Assembly: GCA_006503475.1 (NCBI GenBank)
Contig: RSEH01000087.1
Coordinates: forward strand, 98,677-162,676
Length of the DNA: 64,000 bases
Direction of reading: 5' to 3'
DNA from: Stentor roeselii
Lineage: Eukaryota > Ciliophora > Heterotrichea > Heterotrichida > Stentoridae
Shown here: positions 30,897-40,469 of the stretch, one piece after another
Layout of the letters: each line of letters begins with the position of its first letter
How positions within the stretch are numbered: position 1 is the first letter of the stretch
Position numbers and translations under genes: made by a program
Notes under the pieces: model-generated
Told to the model about the DNA's origin: nothing
Databases searched by the model: none
What the model saw: only the letters and a program-made list of their open reading frames with translations

Positions 30897-31180
30897 ATAA
30901 GTATTTTAACTGAAGGAATATTAAAATCTTTATACTTTAGAGGCTTATGATTGATAAGTTGATCGAGAGTTTTTAAATAAGTAGTTTAACTAAGGAATAT
31001 TAAAATCTTCATACTTTAGAGGCTTATGATTGATAAGTCTTCGAAAGTTTTTAAATAAGTATTTTAACTGAAGGAATATTAAAATCTTTATACTTTAGAG
31101 GCTTATGATTGATAAGTCTTCGAAAGTTTATAAATAAGTATTTAACTGAAGGAATATTAAAATCTTCATATTTTCAGAAA
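30853..31180. repeat. About 80-bp tandem repeat derived from the CDPK 3' end
   Basis: Units beginning ACTTTAGAGGC occur at 30853, 30934, 31013 and 31092, with periods of 81, 79 and 79 bp; a partial unit follows to about 31180. The first unit includes the last codons and stop of the CDPK gene. Later units keep TTATGATTGATAAGT and TTTTTAAATAAGTA with small changes. Confidence 0.9.
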
Positions 31181-31229
31181 ATCTTCAATTATTCCAGAGC
31201 TTCACTTAAAACACTATAAAACTATCCAA

Positions 31230-33404
31230 TTAATAAATTTGTTCAAGGTTTAGAACCTGTACCTTAATTAACCCGATATCCATTTCAATATTCGCGATCA
31301 TTTCTTTATTTTCATCGATTTTACCAGCGAGGTCCTCTCTCTGCATTCTGATATCTTTCATCTTCTCACAAATCATTTCAAAATCGAGTTGTAAGTTCTA
31401 ATTACTTCTTACTTTTATCCTTTCCCTTGCGCTATGAATCTCTGAATTTTCGACATAAAATCTATTTTCTTCCTTTCTCGCAAGATTTAGTCGATTTTTG
31501 AATGTTTTAACCTCATCATCAACTTTTCCATTAATAAAAATTTTAAAGTTTTCCGCTTTTTTCTTTCGATTCCTGACAATTTCATCTTTTCTGACCCTTC
31601 CCTTTTGCATGATATTTGACCTGATCTCTTCAAAAGAAATTTTTGCCTCAGCAAGTTCCTGTTCTTTTTCATTTACTCTTTCTTCTAACTCGTTGCATTG
31701 TTTTTCTAGTTTCGGACGAAGTAAAGTCCCGAGTTTCTGATTTTCTTCTTTTATTAGCTTCATGATGTCATTTGCTGCAGAAGTTTCAAATCTTCCAAGT
31801 TTTTTAAAAGAATCTCCACATCCAAGACGTGATTTTAAAATTTCTGCACTTGTTTCTAACTCACTTAATTCAGACTTTTTTCCAGAATTCGATAAAATCA
31901 GGTTTTCTTTGATTTTTTTTAGGTCTGTTGAAAGACTTGAGAGGTTTTTTTCTTTTTCTTGAAGTTCTTGTACGATTTTAAGTGAGTTTCCTCTGAGGTT
32001 CTCATGTTTTGATTTTAATTGTTTAAGTTGCGTGATTTTTGAGAGTAGTTCAGAGTTTTTAGATGTGATTTTTTCTGTGATTGCTGAAAGGTTTATATGG
32101 TTCATTCTTTCCAACTCGATATTTGCATCTGAGAGGTTAAGAAGCAGTTCTCTCTCTAAAGTCGTCAACAAGTTCAAGTCTTTTCTCTTGTGAGAAATCG
32201 ACTCTTCCATAAACTTCATTTTTAAAGTTTGCTCCTGAATAGACCAGGCCATATCAAGAATATCTTGACGAATTTTTTGATTATCATCAGACTTGACACT
32301 GACCTGTTGTTTAAGTTTAACGACGCTCATGCGAAAGTCATTTTTCGTGTAGTCCAAATTCGGTTTTCCATTATCATTATTTTTTACGTTGTCATCATCG
32401 AACTCAAATTTGCTTGCTTCAACATTTTTCGTTGTTTTCGGTAAAGGTTTACTTTCAGGTGGTTTATTCATCATGGCTTTATTGAGGTCCTCTAGACTTG
32501 GCAGTAATTTCGGTGCACAGTCCTGAGTGATAGTCTCTCTAATCGGCGGGTGTTCAAGTAGCCAAGGATGATTTTTTATTTCTTTAGCAGAAAGTCTTCT
32601 AACAGGGTCCTTTTCAATCATTTTCGCGATTAAGTCCTTCGCAAGAGGTGGCATGGAATGAGGAAACTTTGGCTTCAAGCTAAGAATATTGCTCATCATC
32701 TGGTCTTTCCCTTTAGAATTAAAAGGAGTTGACCCAGTGAGCATCTCAAACAAAAGAATTCCAAGACACCAGACATCAGCGCCAGTATTATGCCCTTTTT
32801 CACTTACAATCTCAGGAGGCAAATACTCTAAAGTCCCACACATGGTGAACCTTAAAGTAGGATTATCTTCAGAATAATAATTCGACCATCCAAAATCAGT
32901 CAACTTAATCCTTCCGTCCTTATCCAGCAATATATTCTCCGGCTTGATATCACGATGAATAATCGCCGGCACATGTGAATGAAGATACTCAACGGCAAGG
33001 ACCACTTCTCGAAAGTACTGCGCCGCATTTCTCTCTAAAAAGCACTTCTCACGATAAAGCTTATGAAAAAGGTTTCCTCCGTCAGCGAGTTCCATGATCA
33101 AGTAAAAAAACTTTTCATCTTCGAAGTGAGTGAAAAGTTTGATAATGTGAGGATGGCTTAACTCGTACATTATAAAAACTTCTCGACGGAATTGACCAAG
33201 CATTTTAGTCACTTTCTCTTTTGGAACTTGCTTCATTGCGAAAGTCTTCTGGGTTTGCTTGTTTTTTACTCGCCAGACCTGCCCGAAGGCCCCGTCGCCG
33301 AGACGACGCTCGAATTCGAAGTCTTTTCGAGAAACTTCGGACTCGGCGCCGCTAAGTACTGAAGGAGGGTCGAATAAAAGTTTGTTTATTGGTTTGCGGG
33401 ACAT
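31230..33404 (-). CDS. Aurora-like kinase with long coiled-coil tail (one 15-nt intron)
   Basis: About 719 residues after removing the intron at 31398-31412. The kinase domain (about 28-290) is Aurora-type: LGDGAFGQVWRV, AMKQV, HRDIKPENILLD, LTDFGWSNY, the activation loop RFTMCGTLEYLPPE, and HPWLLEHPP at the end. The remaining 400 residues are charged coiled coil (KLKQQVSVKSDD, LEKQCNELEERVNEKEQ). Exon 2 adds 55 residues of coiled coil (DFEMICEKMKDIRMQRED). Most Auroras end soon after the kinase domain. The start MSRKPINKLL at 33404 is chosen; the frame upstream is Phe/Pro filler overlapping the divergent SERF gene. Confidence 0.9.
31398..31412 (-). other. 15-nt intron in Aurora-like kinase
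   Basis: Sense GTAAGAAGTAATTAG. It contains the in-frame TAG that would otherwise end the protein. The downstream frame stays open as coiled coil for 55 codons. Position 10 is A. Confidence 0.85.
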
Positions 33405-33455
33405 TAACAGATAATAAGAAGAGATTTCATGGAAATATGAAGGATTATAATTTAT

Positions 33456-33668
33456 ATGACCAGGGGCAATCAGAGAGATATTGATAGAGAAAGGGCGAGG
33501 AAAAGGGCTGAAGCGAATGGACCTGGAGAAAAGAAAGGAGATTTTAATAAAAGAAGGGAAACTGATGCGGAAATTATGAGGAGGAAACAGGAAGAGGCGA
33601 TTAAGAGGAAAGCGGAATCTGAGAATTATAATGGGGTTGAAGAAAGTAAGGGAATGAGGAAAAAGTAG
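33456..33668 (+). CDS. SERF/4F5-family small basic protein
   Basis: 70 residues beginning MTRGNQRDIDRERARKRAEA, the highly conserved start of SERF proteins. The later RRETDAEIMRRKQEEAIKRK matches the RDSEIMQ.KQ segment of the family. Proteins of this kind are short, disordered, very charged, and modify protein aggregation and nucleic-acid binding. Length is about 10 residues above the human SERF2 size. Its start is 51 bp from the divergent Aurora start. Confidence 0.9.
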   Translation: MTRGNQRDIDRERARKRAEANGPGEKKGDFNKRRETDAEIMRRKQEEAIKRKAESENYNGVEESKGMRKK

Positions 33669-33735
33669 AACGGTGGAATAGTCTAGGATAATTGGTTGGA
33701 TTATCATGTTTGTTTTGGGTTTATGGGGTATTGTA

Positions 33736-34695
33736 ATGGATGTCAAACTTTTAACTTTGAATTTATTCTTACGTCCTCCTGGAATAAAAACGAACTACTC
33801 AGACTACAAAGACCTTCGAACCAACGTATTCCTTGAAGACTACCTCGACTCATTCGATCTAATCTGCCTTCAAGAGGTCTTCGATCCACTATCAGACCGC
33901 AAACAAAAAATCCTAAAAACAGCAGAATCCCGAGGTTTTTTCTCAAAAACATCTTCATCTCCAAGATGGTCGAAAGGTCACTTCATAGACAGTGGTTTAT
34001 TAATTCTGAGTAAATTTCCTATTCTAGAAAGCGACGAAATAGTTTACACTGATGGCAAAGGAGTAGACGGTCTATGTGCCAAAGGAGGACTTTACATTAA
34101 AGTCTGCATTTCCAACAAGTTCGTCCATATTTTCACAACTCATCTTCAGGCAGCTTACTTCACTGAAGACTTTAACACTTTTCTGCAGTATAGAATTATC
34201 AAGAAAAAGCAACTTATTGAGTTGAAAGCCTTTGTCGATGGAAAAACTCGGAATTGCAAGGATGTTGTTTTTGTTGCTGGAGATTTTAATGTTGATGGAA
34301 GAGAAAATATGAAAAAACAAATGTTTGAGGTGAGGGATATATAGAAGGATGTTTCTTGGGAGTATGAAGAGTTTCGAAGTATTTTTGGAGGAGAGTTTAA
34401 TGATTTGATAAGGGATATTTATGGACACTCTCTCGCTACTTTCGCTGTCCTTGGTGACAACGGAGAACCTTTAGAGAGAGTATTGACAGCACCTGATGAG
34501 TTAGGCCAAGACGAGTGCTTAGATTACATTCTAGTGAAAAATCAAAGAGTATTCATCAAATAGCAAGTTGAAATCGATAAAGAAAATACTAAAGTTGATC
34601 ATTTATTTGTTAAACGATTACCAGTTACCCAGATAAGTGATCATTCAGGAGTTATCTGTTCATTTAGAATAACTAATTCTGTTAATTCAGAATAA
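33736..34695 (+). CDS. Neutral sphingomyelinase-like endonuclease/exonuclease/phosphatase protein (two 15-nt introns)
   Basis: About 309 residues after removing introns at 34330-34344 and 34549-34563. The EEP superfamily core is complete: LTLNLFLRPPGIKTNYSDY (Asn), LICLQEVFD (metal Glu), FTTHLQA, FVAGDFNVDG (Asp/Asn), DYILV, and QISDHSGVICSF with the catalytic SDH. FLRPP and SDYKDLR are characteristic of neutral sphingomyelinase relatives, which cut sphingomyelin to ceramide. MDVKLLTLN at 33736 is the preferred start; an ATG at 33706 would add 10 residues. No transmembrane segment is visible, unlike animal nSMase2. Confidence 0.85.
34330..34344 (+). other. 15-nt intron 1, sphingomyelinase-like gene
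   Basis: GTGAGGGATATATAG. It carries the in-frame TAG. Removal joins MFE to KDVSWEYEEF in the same frame. Position 10 is A. Confidence 0.9.
34549..34563 (+). other. 15-nt intron 2, sphingomyelinase-like gene
   Basis: GTATTCATCAAATAG. It carries the in-frame TAG. Removal joins ILVKNQR to QVEIDKENTK and leads on to the catalytic SDH. Position 10 is A. Confidence 0.9.
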
Positions 34696-34752
34696 CTAAT
34701 TATATCATTAGTTTCCTTGTAAAAATCAATCCCAACTCACTTCATAATAATA

Positions 34753-35439
34753 ATGGACTTCACTCAAGATTTCAAAAGATCGAAGGACTTTTTAACAGAT
34801 GAAAACCGAGACTTCCAACAAAAATCAAGAATTTTCATAGATTTGTTGAAAAGCTTTGAAGAAAGTTTCAATCAAATCGACTTGAATTTAAATTTTTTAC
34901 ATGAGTACAAAAAAACCCTTGAATTACAGAAAAATCAACAAGATAATAAAAAAAGAGTCAAAGAAATGATGCTTGTGAATCAAATAAAGTATCATGAGAG
35001 CTTAAAAGCAAATGATGAAAAATTGATTAAAATGCAAAATGAGGTGGAGGGCTTAAAGGAAAAAATTATTGAAAGTAAGAATAAAAGAAGTCAGATAAAT
35101 TGCGAAAAAGCACTTAAAGAATTAGAACTTGATGAAAAAAGATCGTTTTTCAATGAGTATTTTCAGCAGGAGACTGAATTGAATGAGGCGGTTGAGAGTA
35201 TTAGAGCTAAACGACAGGAAATTTTGATTTCAAAAAACACTGCTATTTCTCAAAAACAAGAAGATGAATTACGCCAGTTGGATCTTAGTACTTCGCATTT
35301 TGAAATTGATAAAGATAGAAATAAGGAGGTCTTGAGTAAAAGCATTAACCCAACTCCAGCAACCCCTTCAAAACTTCCAATAGAATCTCTTCTAACATTG
35401 CTATTAATCTTAGTATCTCTACTTTTCTTCCTCTCCTAA
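34753..35439 (+). CDS. Coiled-coil protein with C-terminal membrane anchor
   Basis: 228 residues. Residues about 10-190 are charged and heptad-like (LELQKNQQDNKKRVKEM, KMQNEVEGLKEKIIESKNK). A short Pro-rich hinge (INPTPATPSKLP) is followed by a terminal hydrophobic helix LLTLLLILVSLLFFLS. That layout is a tail-anchored membrane protein, as in SNARE-like or tethering factors, but no SNARE zero-layer context is evident. It ends 4 bp before the stop of the convergent Polo kinase gene. Confidence 0.7.
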   Translation: MDFTQDFKRSKDFLTDENRDFQQKSRIFIDLLKSFEESFNQIDLNLNFLHEYKKTLELQKNQQDNKKRVKEMMLVNQIKYHESLKANDEKLIKMQNEVEGLKEKIIESKNKRSQINCEKALKELELDEKRSFFNEYFQQETELNEAVESIRAKRQEILISKNTAISQKQEDELRQLDLSTSHFEIDKDRNKEVLSKSINPTPATPSKLPIESLLTLLLILVSLLFFLS

Positions 35440-35443
35440 CCAT

Positions 35444-37153
35444 TTACCCTTCCACTTTCTCATTCTTTAACATAGTCGTAAGCACTTCCTTCGAGTACTT
35501 AAGCCTCTTAATAAGTTGTTTATTGCCCGAGTCCATAGCATTTGTAAGCATCAAGCTAATAACCTCCTTATTTTTCCCCACAAAAGTCAAATTTTTCTTT
35601 TCACTACACAAAAAAAGTTCAGTATTATCCCTAAAAACCACCTGAATGACTTTATTAGTCAATCTAAAAATAACAGCATGACTAGTACTTGCCCATTTTT
35701 TCACATGATCAAAAGGTTTCTTGACATTTCTTTCAAAGTCAGGGTGACACTTGAGTTGTTTTTGAAACAACTGAAGAAGTAGGACTTTTTTATTGATTTC
35801 AGTTGGGTAGTCCGACAATGAATAAGAATTCAGCACGTCTCCGAGTTTTGCATTTGAAATGTATTCGAATTCTTTATGGTCTGGGCTGAGGATGATTCGA
35901 GTTCCGTCATTGAAAATCACGCCTGTTGAGTTGTTTGATAAAGCGTAGCCTACTCCGTATCTTGATGAGTAGTCCAGCCATTTACTCACCCAGATCACTG
36001 GCCCGTCGTTGTTCATTCCTGTGTATGTGCTCGTGTAAGGTACTATCTTTGGCCTTAAAGATTCTTTTGGATTTTTGGACTCTTTTGGATTTTTGGACTC
36101 TTTTGACTGGAAACGACGAGTTGGCTTTAAAAGTTTTTTTTCTTTTTCTTTAAGGCTTTCTTGGGAAAAGGCTCGGATTACTTGCTTTTCGATTTCTTCT
36201 GATTCTTTATTGAATTGACTTATGTAGGCTGGTGATGGAGGTATTGCTAAGGTGCTGATTGGAAGGTATTTCGGAAATGGGGATTTTGTGAAAAAATTGT
36301 GGCTTTGTATCTGGTCTAAATTAGGTCTTCTTGTATAGTCAATAATTAAAATCGATGTAATCAGCGCCTTTGCTTCTTCACTAATCTCATGATTTTCAGG
36401 AAAAGTATAAAGGTTCATTTTAATCCTTCTATAAGTTGTCTTCACATCCTTAGTCTCAAAAGGAGGTTTCCCAACCAAAACAGTATAAAGAAGTACTCCA
36501 AAGCTCCAAACATCACATTCATAAGAATGGCCAGTCCTTCCATCAAGTATTTCCGGAGCAATATAATTCGGTGTTCCACAAATAGTTTTCTTTCTTTCTC
36601 CATCATATTCAAGTTTGGCAGCCAATCCCAAGTCGCCTATTTTTACTTCCATCTTCTCACTCAAAAAGATATTTCCAAGTTTAATATCTCGATGCAAGAT
36701 TTTATGCGAATGCAAATACTTGATGCCATTTAAAACTTGAAACAAATAAGACTTGGCCTCGATTTCAGTGAGTCTTTTACGTCTTTTCATCAAATCACTG
36801 AGAGATTGATTTGGACATAGTTCTAGGACTATGTGAACATATTCTTCGTTTTCAAAAAAATGAGAGAAATTCACAATGTTTTGATGTTTTAGAGATTTGT
36901 GGATTTTTATCTCGCTCATTAACTTGTGTCGAGCTCTTAACCTGGAGACTGCATCTTTTTCTATAAATTTACAGGCAAAGGTTTCACCTGTTGTGTCGTT
37001 AATCAACTCGTAAACTCGTGCAAATCCACCTTTTCCTAGAAATCTTCCTTTTGAATAGGTTATCTTTTGAACTTCTCCTGATGTTGATACTCGGTTTTCA
37101 GTGACCTTTGGATAAATGTCGATATGGACTTTATTCTCGTTTTTAGATTGCAT
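35444..37153 (-). CDS. Polo-like kinase
   Basis: 569 residues. The kinase domain (about 32-290) has LGKGGFARVYEL, ACKFI, HRDIKLGNIFL, GDLGLAAKL (DLG replaces DFG, usual in Polo kinases), GTPNYIAPEIL and the SYECDVWSFGVLLYTVLVGKPPF motif. After a Lys/Ser linker with a short repeat (KESKNP twice), polo box 1 is clear: WVSKWLDYSSRYGVGYALSN then GVIFNDGTRIILSP (about 390-440). A second box follows (VIFRLTNKVIQVVFRDNTEL). Known role: mitosis and centrosome/basal-body duplication. Single exon. Confidence 0.95.
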   Translation of the reverse strand: MQSKNENKVHIDIYPKVTENRVSTSGEVQKITYSKGRFLGKGGFARVYELINDTTGETFACKFIEKDAVSRLRARHKLMSEIKIHKSLKHQNIVNFSHFFENEEYVHIVLELCPNQSLSDLMKRRKRLTEIEAKSYLFQVLNGIKYLHSHKILHRDIKLGNIFLSEKMEVKIGDLGLAAKLEYDGERKKTICGTPNYIAPEILDGRTGHSYECDVWSFGVLLYTVLVGKPPFETKDVKTTYRRIKMNLYTFPENHEISEEAKALITSILIIDYTRRPNLDQIQSHNFFTKSPFPKYLPISTLAIPPSPAYISQFNKESEEIEKQVIRAFSQESLKEKEKKLLKPTRRFQSKESKNPKESKNPKESLRPKIVPYTSTYTGMNNDGPVIWVSKWLDYSSRYGVGYALSNNSTGVIFNDGTRIILSPDHKEFEYISNAKLGDVLNSYSLSDYPTEINKKVLLLQLFQKQLKCHPDFERNVKKPFDHVKKWASTSHAVIFRLTNKVIQVVFRDNTELFLCSEKKNLTFVGKNKEVISLMLTNAMDSGNKQLIKRLKYSKEVLTTMLKNEKVEG

Positions 37154-37762
37154 TATATTTTTGATGATTATTTAATTAATTGTTAGATTTAGATATTGAG
37201 GAATTTTTTAGAGAATTTTAAGATTTTTGTAAATGGAATGATTGGCTCTTTGGTTTTAGAAAATTCAGGTTTTTTAGTTTTTAACATTGAATGGAAATCA
37301 GTAAATTTTAAGGAGTTTTTAGAATATTTTAAGTTGGTTTATAAGGATTTTTTTAGATTCGTGATAAGATTTTTAAAGAATTTAAAGTTCTTATATAAGA
37401 TTTTATATTTTTACCTTATAAAGAATGAGTTTTTGATGTGAATTATAAACTTAATATTTTAAACAATATACTAAAATTAATCAGTTCAATGCAAAATCAA
37501 ATCGATAAACTAAAAAAATAACCTATTCACTTTTACACCTAAATTTTAACCTCTTCTATTAAAGACTAAAAATCCTCTAAATAGTTACCCAATCAACCTT
37601 CACAATTACTTATTGAATCCTAATCCTCAATCACTCAAAAAACATCCATAACCCACCAGAAAATAATTAATAAAATAATCATTCTAAATCCTCAGAAAGC
37701 GTTTTGATCCTTCAACAGCCAGGTAAATTCTGCCATATGAATCACAAAACCACTATAATTAA
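37154..37762. other. Divergent region between Polo kinase and PKG genes
   Basis: No credible gene. An 80-codon Phe/Leu-rich frame at 37196-37441 is AT-driven. The side facing PKG is A/C-rich and ends CACTATAATTAAATGGG. Confidence 0.55.
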
Positions 37763-40339
37763 ATGGGCTGCGCTGTAAACACATCTCAAACCTATTCCAA
37801 GCAAATCGCAGTGCGAGAGAAAAACCTTCCAACAACCATGCAGAGTGGTTCAGAGATAATGACAAGCAAGCTTAATCATCATTCTCAAAGCATCAAGTCT
37901 TTTAAGTCTTTTGATATTCAAGAGGCGAAGACGGCTCAAGTCATTCAAAAAGCTTTGATTCCGAGTGACTTTGAATTAATTGCCGAAATACTTAACATGC
38001 ACTTTTTGTTTAAAGACCTGGAACGTGAATCGTATTTTTCAATATTGAGGACTATGAAGTACTTTATTATTGGAGTTGGTGAGATTATCTTTGAACAAGG
38101 GGATAAAGGAAGGCATTTGTTTATCATTGTCAAGGGGCAGGTTGATATACTTGTTAATGGAGTCAAGGTTAAAACCTTGATGCCCAAGACTATGTTTGGG
38201 GAAGTTGCTTTGATTCATAATATTTGTAGAACTGCTACAGCTGTTGCTGCAAGTCGAGTGGAGCTCTGGGGCCTAGAACGTGAAAATTTTAAAAAAGCCT
38301 TAAAAACATTAGCAGCAAAGCAATTTCACGACAACCGTCTCTGTCTAGAAAAATGTGAACTTTTTTCAAGTCTCGAATCAAAGCAGTTAACAAAGCTTTT
38401 AGAGTTAGTATCATCCCAAGTATTCAACGACGAGACAATCGTAAAAGAAGGTGAGCCAGGATCTCACCTTTACATCATAAAATACGGCCGAGTGAAGCTT
38501 TTCCTCGACTCCAAAGAAATCGGTGAGCTAAGCGAAGGCGATTATTTCGGTGAACAGAGCCTAATCCACGACAACACCCGATCAGCATCAGCGAAAGCCA
38601 TTCAAAAAGTGATCCTTTTATCATTCGACCCAATTGACCTACAGCGTTTGATGGGATCCAACTACAGTTCAACAGTTTTCCGTAATTCTCTTCTTATCTC
38701 CTTCAAAAACGACGAGTTTTTCAGCAAATTAATGCAAAGTCAGATGCTGCTGATAACTCAAGTCATGGACCAAAAAAAGCACAAGCCAGGTGAATTCCTG
38801 TTGAAAAAAGAAAAACCTATTAAAAAGATCTTCGTCATTCTTCGAGGCTCGGTTAAAAGAGAGTCACAAGAACTCAACAAATTTTCTTGCATTGGAAGTG
38901 AAGTCTTGGTAGATCATTTTTTCACTGAGTTTTCTTACAAATGTCAAACAACAGTCGAAACTGCTGAGATCACCAAATCGAAATTTGAAGAAGTCCTTGG
39001 AGGGAACTTGTCGATGTTAATGTCAGAAAATGAACTTATCCGACAACTGATGTCATTAAGGCTTCTAGCGAGTATTCCTGAAAATGTATTTCGCATGATT
39101 ATTAAACATGTGCAAGTACTTTCATTTGAAGATGGTCAAGTGATTTGTCATCAATACACCAACGGCTCAAGCATGTTCGTCATTCAGTCAGGCGAGGTCA
39201 GGTTCACCGTTGACGGCGAGTATATCAGGACCTTGGTCAGAGGGTCTTACTTCGGAGAACGTGCGCTTGTCACCAACAGTGTCAGAAGTGCGACAGCGAC
39301 TTCGAAGGGGGACTCGACAGTAATCTGCATTTCACGGGAAGTCTTTGAAACTTTCATCGACCCTGACGTGCGCAGCCAGTTGACGCAACGAGTTCATCTT
39401 CAAGATGAATCTATTGAGTTAAACGACCTGCACCTGTTGAAAATACTTGGAAGAGGCACTTTTGGAGCTGTTTTTCTGGCTGTTCATCGGGAAACACGAG
39501 CTTTTTATGCTTTGAAGACTATCAGTTGGAATGATATTCGCAGGCTTCGCATTAAAAAAAATGTCAAGTCAGCTGAAGATGTCTTGTTAAAAGTTGACTC
39601 GCCACTTATCATGAAATTGGTTAAAACTATTCAAGATGAGGAAAGGATTTACTTTATTCAAGAGTTTATTAATGGAAAAGATTTCTCTGAATTCATGGAA
39701 GATGCGAGACAGATGAATGAGGGCCAGGTTAGGTTTTACATTTCGAATATTTTACTTATGATTCAGCATCTTCATTCACATTTTATTGCACATCGTGATT
39801 TGAAACCAGAGAATATCATTTTGGAACATGATGGGTACCTTAAGTTGATTGACTTTGATACTGCCAAGAAGATTAAGGAAAGAAGTTATACTGTTGCTGG
39901 GACTCCTCATTATATGGCTCCTGAAATGATTAAAGGCAGCGGGTATGACTTGTCTGTCGACTACTGGAGTCTGGGTGTTATTTTTTATGAAATCGTTTAC
40001 GGATACCTTCCATTTGCTAATTACTCTGATGATCCTCTAGAAATTTATCAGCTTGTCTTAGACGGAAAGGTTGAATTCAAATCCAGACTCAAGCAATTCA
40101 GATCTTGCATCGAAAAACTCATACAAGTCAACCCTGGGGTCAGGGCTGATTTTGACGTTATCAGAGATGATCCACTTTTCGCTACTGTCAAGTGGGATTC
40201 GCTTTTACTTAAAAAAATCAACCCACCTTTTAAACCTAAGTGTCAGGACATTGAGTTAAAAGAATCTTTTCCTGAGTTTTCAACCCAGCTGATTATAGAA
40301 GAAGAACTCAGGAAGTTAAATTATTTGTGTAATAAATGA
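37763..40339 (+). CDS. cGMP-dependent protein kinase (PKG), four cNMP-binding modules
   Basis: 858 residues. MGCAVNTS is a probable myristoylation site. Cyclic-nucleotide modules with phosphate-binding cassettes: 1 (FGEVALIHNICRTATA), 2 (FGEQSLIHDNTRSASA), 3 degenerate (about 320-420, no FGE.A...R.A), and 4 (FGERALVTNSVRSATA). The AGC-type kinase domain (about 555-815) has LGRGTFGAVFLA, ALKTI, HRDLKPENIILE, IDFDTAKK (DFD for DFG), and GTPHYMAPE. This four-module order with a degenerate third module matches ciliate and apicomplexan PKG. It would read out the cGMP made by cyclases such as the one at 59.2 kb. Confidence 0.95.
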   Translation: MGCAVNTSQTYSKQIAVREKNLPTTMQSGSEIMTSKLNHHSQSIKSFKSFDIQEAKTAQVIQKALIPSDFELIAEILNMHFLFKDLERESYFSILRTMKYFIIGVGEIIFEQGDKGRHLFIIVKGQVDILVNGVKVKTLMPKTMFGEVALIHNICRTATAVAASRVELWGLERENFKKALKTLAAKQFHDNRLCLEKCELFSSLESKQLTKLLELVSSQVFNDETIVKEGEPGSHLYIIKYGRVKLFLDSKEIGELSEGDYFGEQSLIHDNTRSASAKAIQKVILLSFDPIDLQRLMGSNYSSTVFRNSLLISFKNDEFFSKLMQSQMLLITQVMDQKKHKPGEFLLKKEKPIKKIFVILRGSVKRESQELNKFSCIGSEVLVDHFFTEFSYKCQTTVETAEITKSKFEEVLGGNLSMLMSENELIRQLMSLRLLASIPENVFRMIIKHVQVLSFEDGQVICHQYTNGSSMFVIQSGEVRFTVDGEYIRTLVRGSYFGERALVTNSVRSATATSKGDSTVICISREVFETFIDPDVRSQLTQRVHLQDESIELNDLHLLKILGRGTFGAVFLAVHRETRAFYALKTISWNDIRRLRIKKNVKSAEDVLLKVDSPLIMKLVKTIQDEERIYFIQEFINGKDFSEFMEDARQMNEGQVRFYISNILLMIQHLHSHFIAHRDLKPENIILEHDGYLKLIDFDTAKKIKERSYTVAGTPHYMAPEMIKGSGYDLSVDYWSLGVIFYEIVYGYLPFANYSDDPLEIYQLVLDGKVEFKSRLKQFRSCIEKLIQVNPGVRADFDVIRDDPLFATVKWDSLLLKKINPPFKPKCQDIELKESFPEFSTQLIIEEELRKLNYLCNK

Positions 40340-40469
40340 TTTTAACTAATTGGCGAATAAATTTGGAAAGAATTCAGAATTTTGGACAAAGGATATGATT
40401 TGAATTCAAGTAAAGATTTATTTCTATAATTTTATGTTGTAAATGATTATCTATAAACTAGGGTTTTCA

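Noticed and set aside
33405-33746. N-terminal extension of the Aurora frame
   Set aside because: Phe/Pro/Ile-rich, without kinase character, and antisense to the well-supported SERF gene.
37196-37441. 80-codon plus-strand frame
   Set aside because: Phe/Leu/Lys-rich product of AT-rich DNA in a divergent promoter region; no motif.
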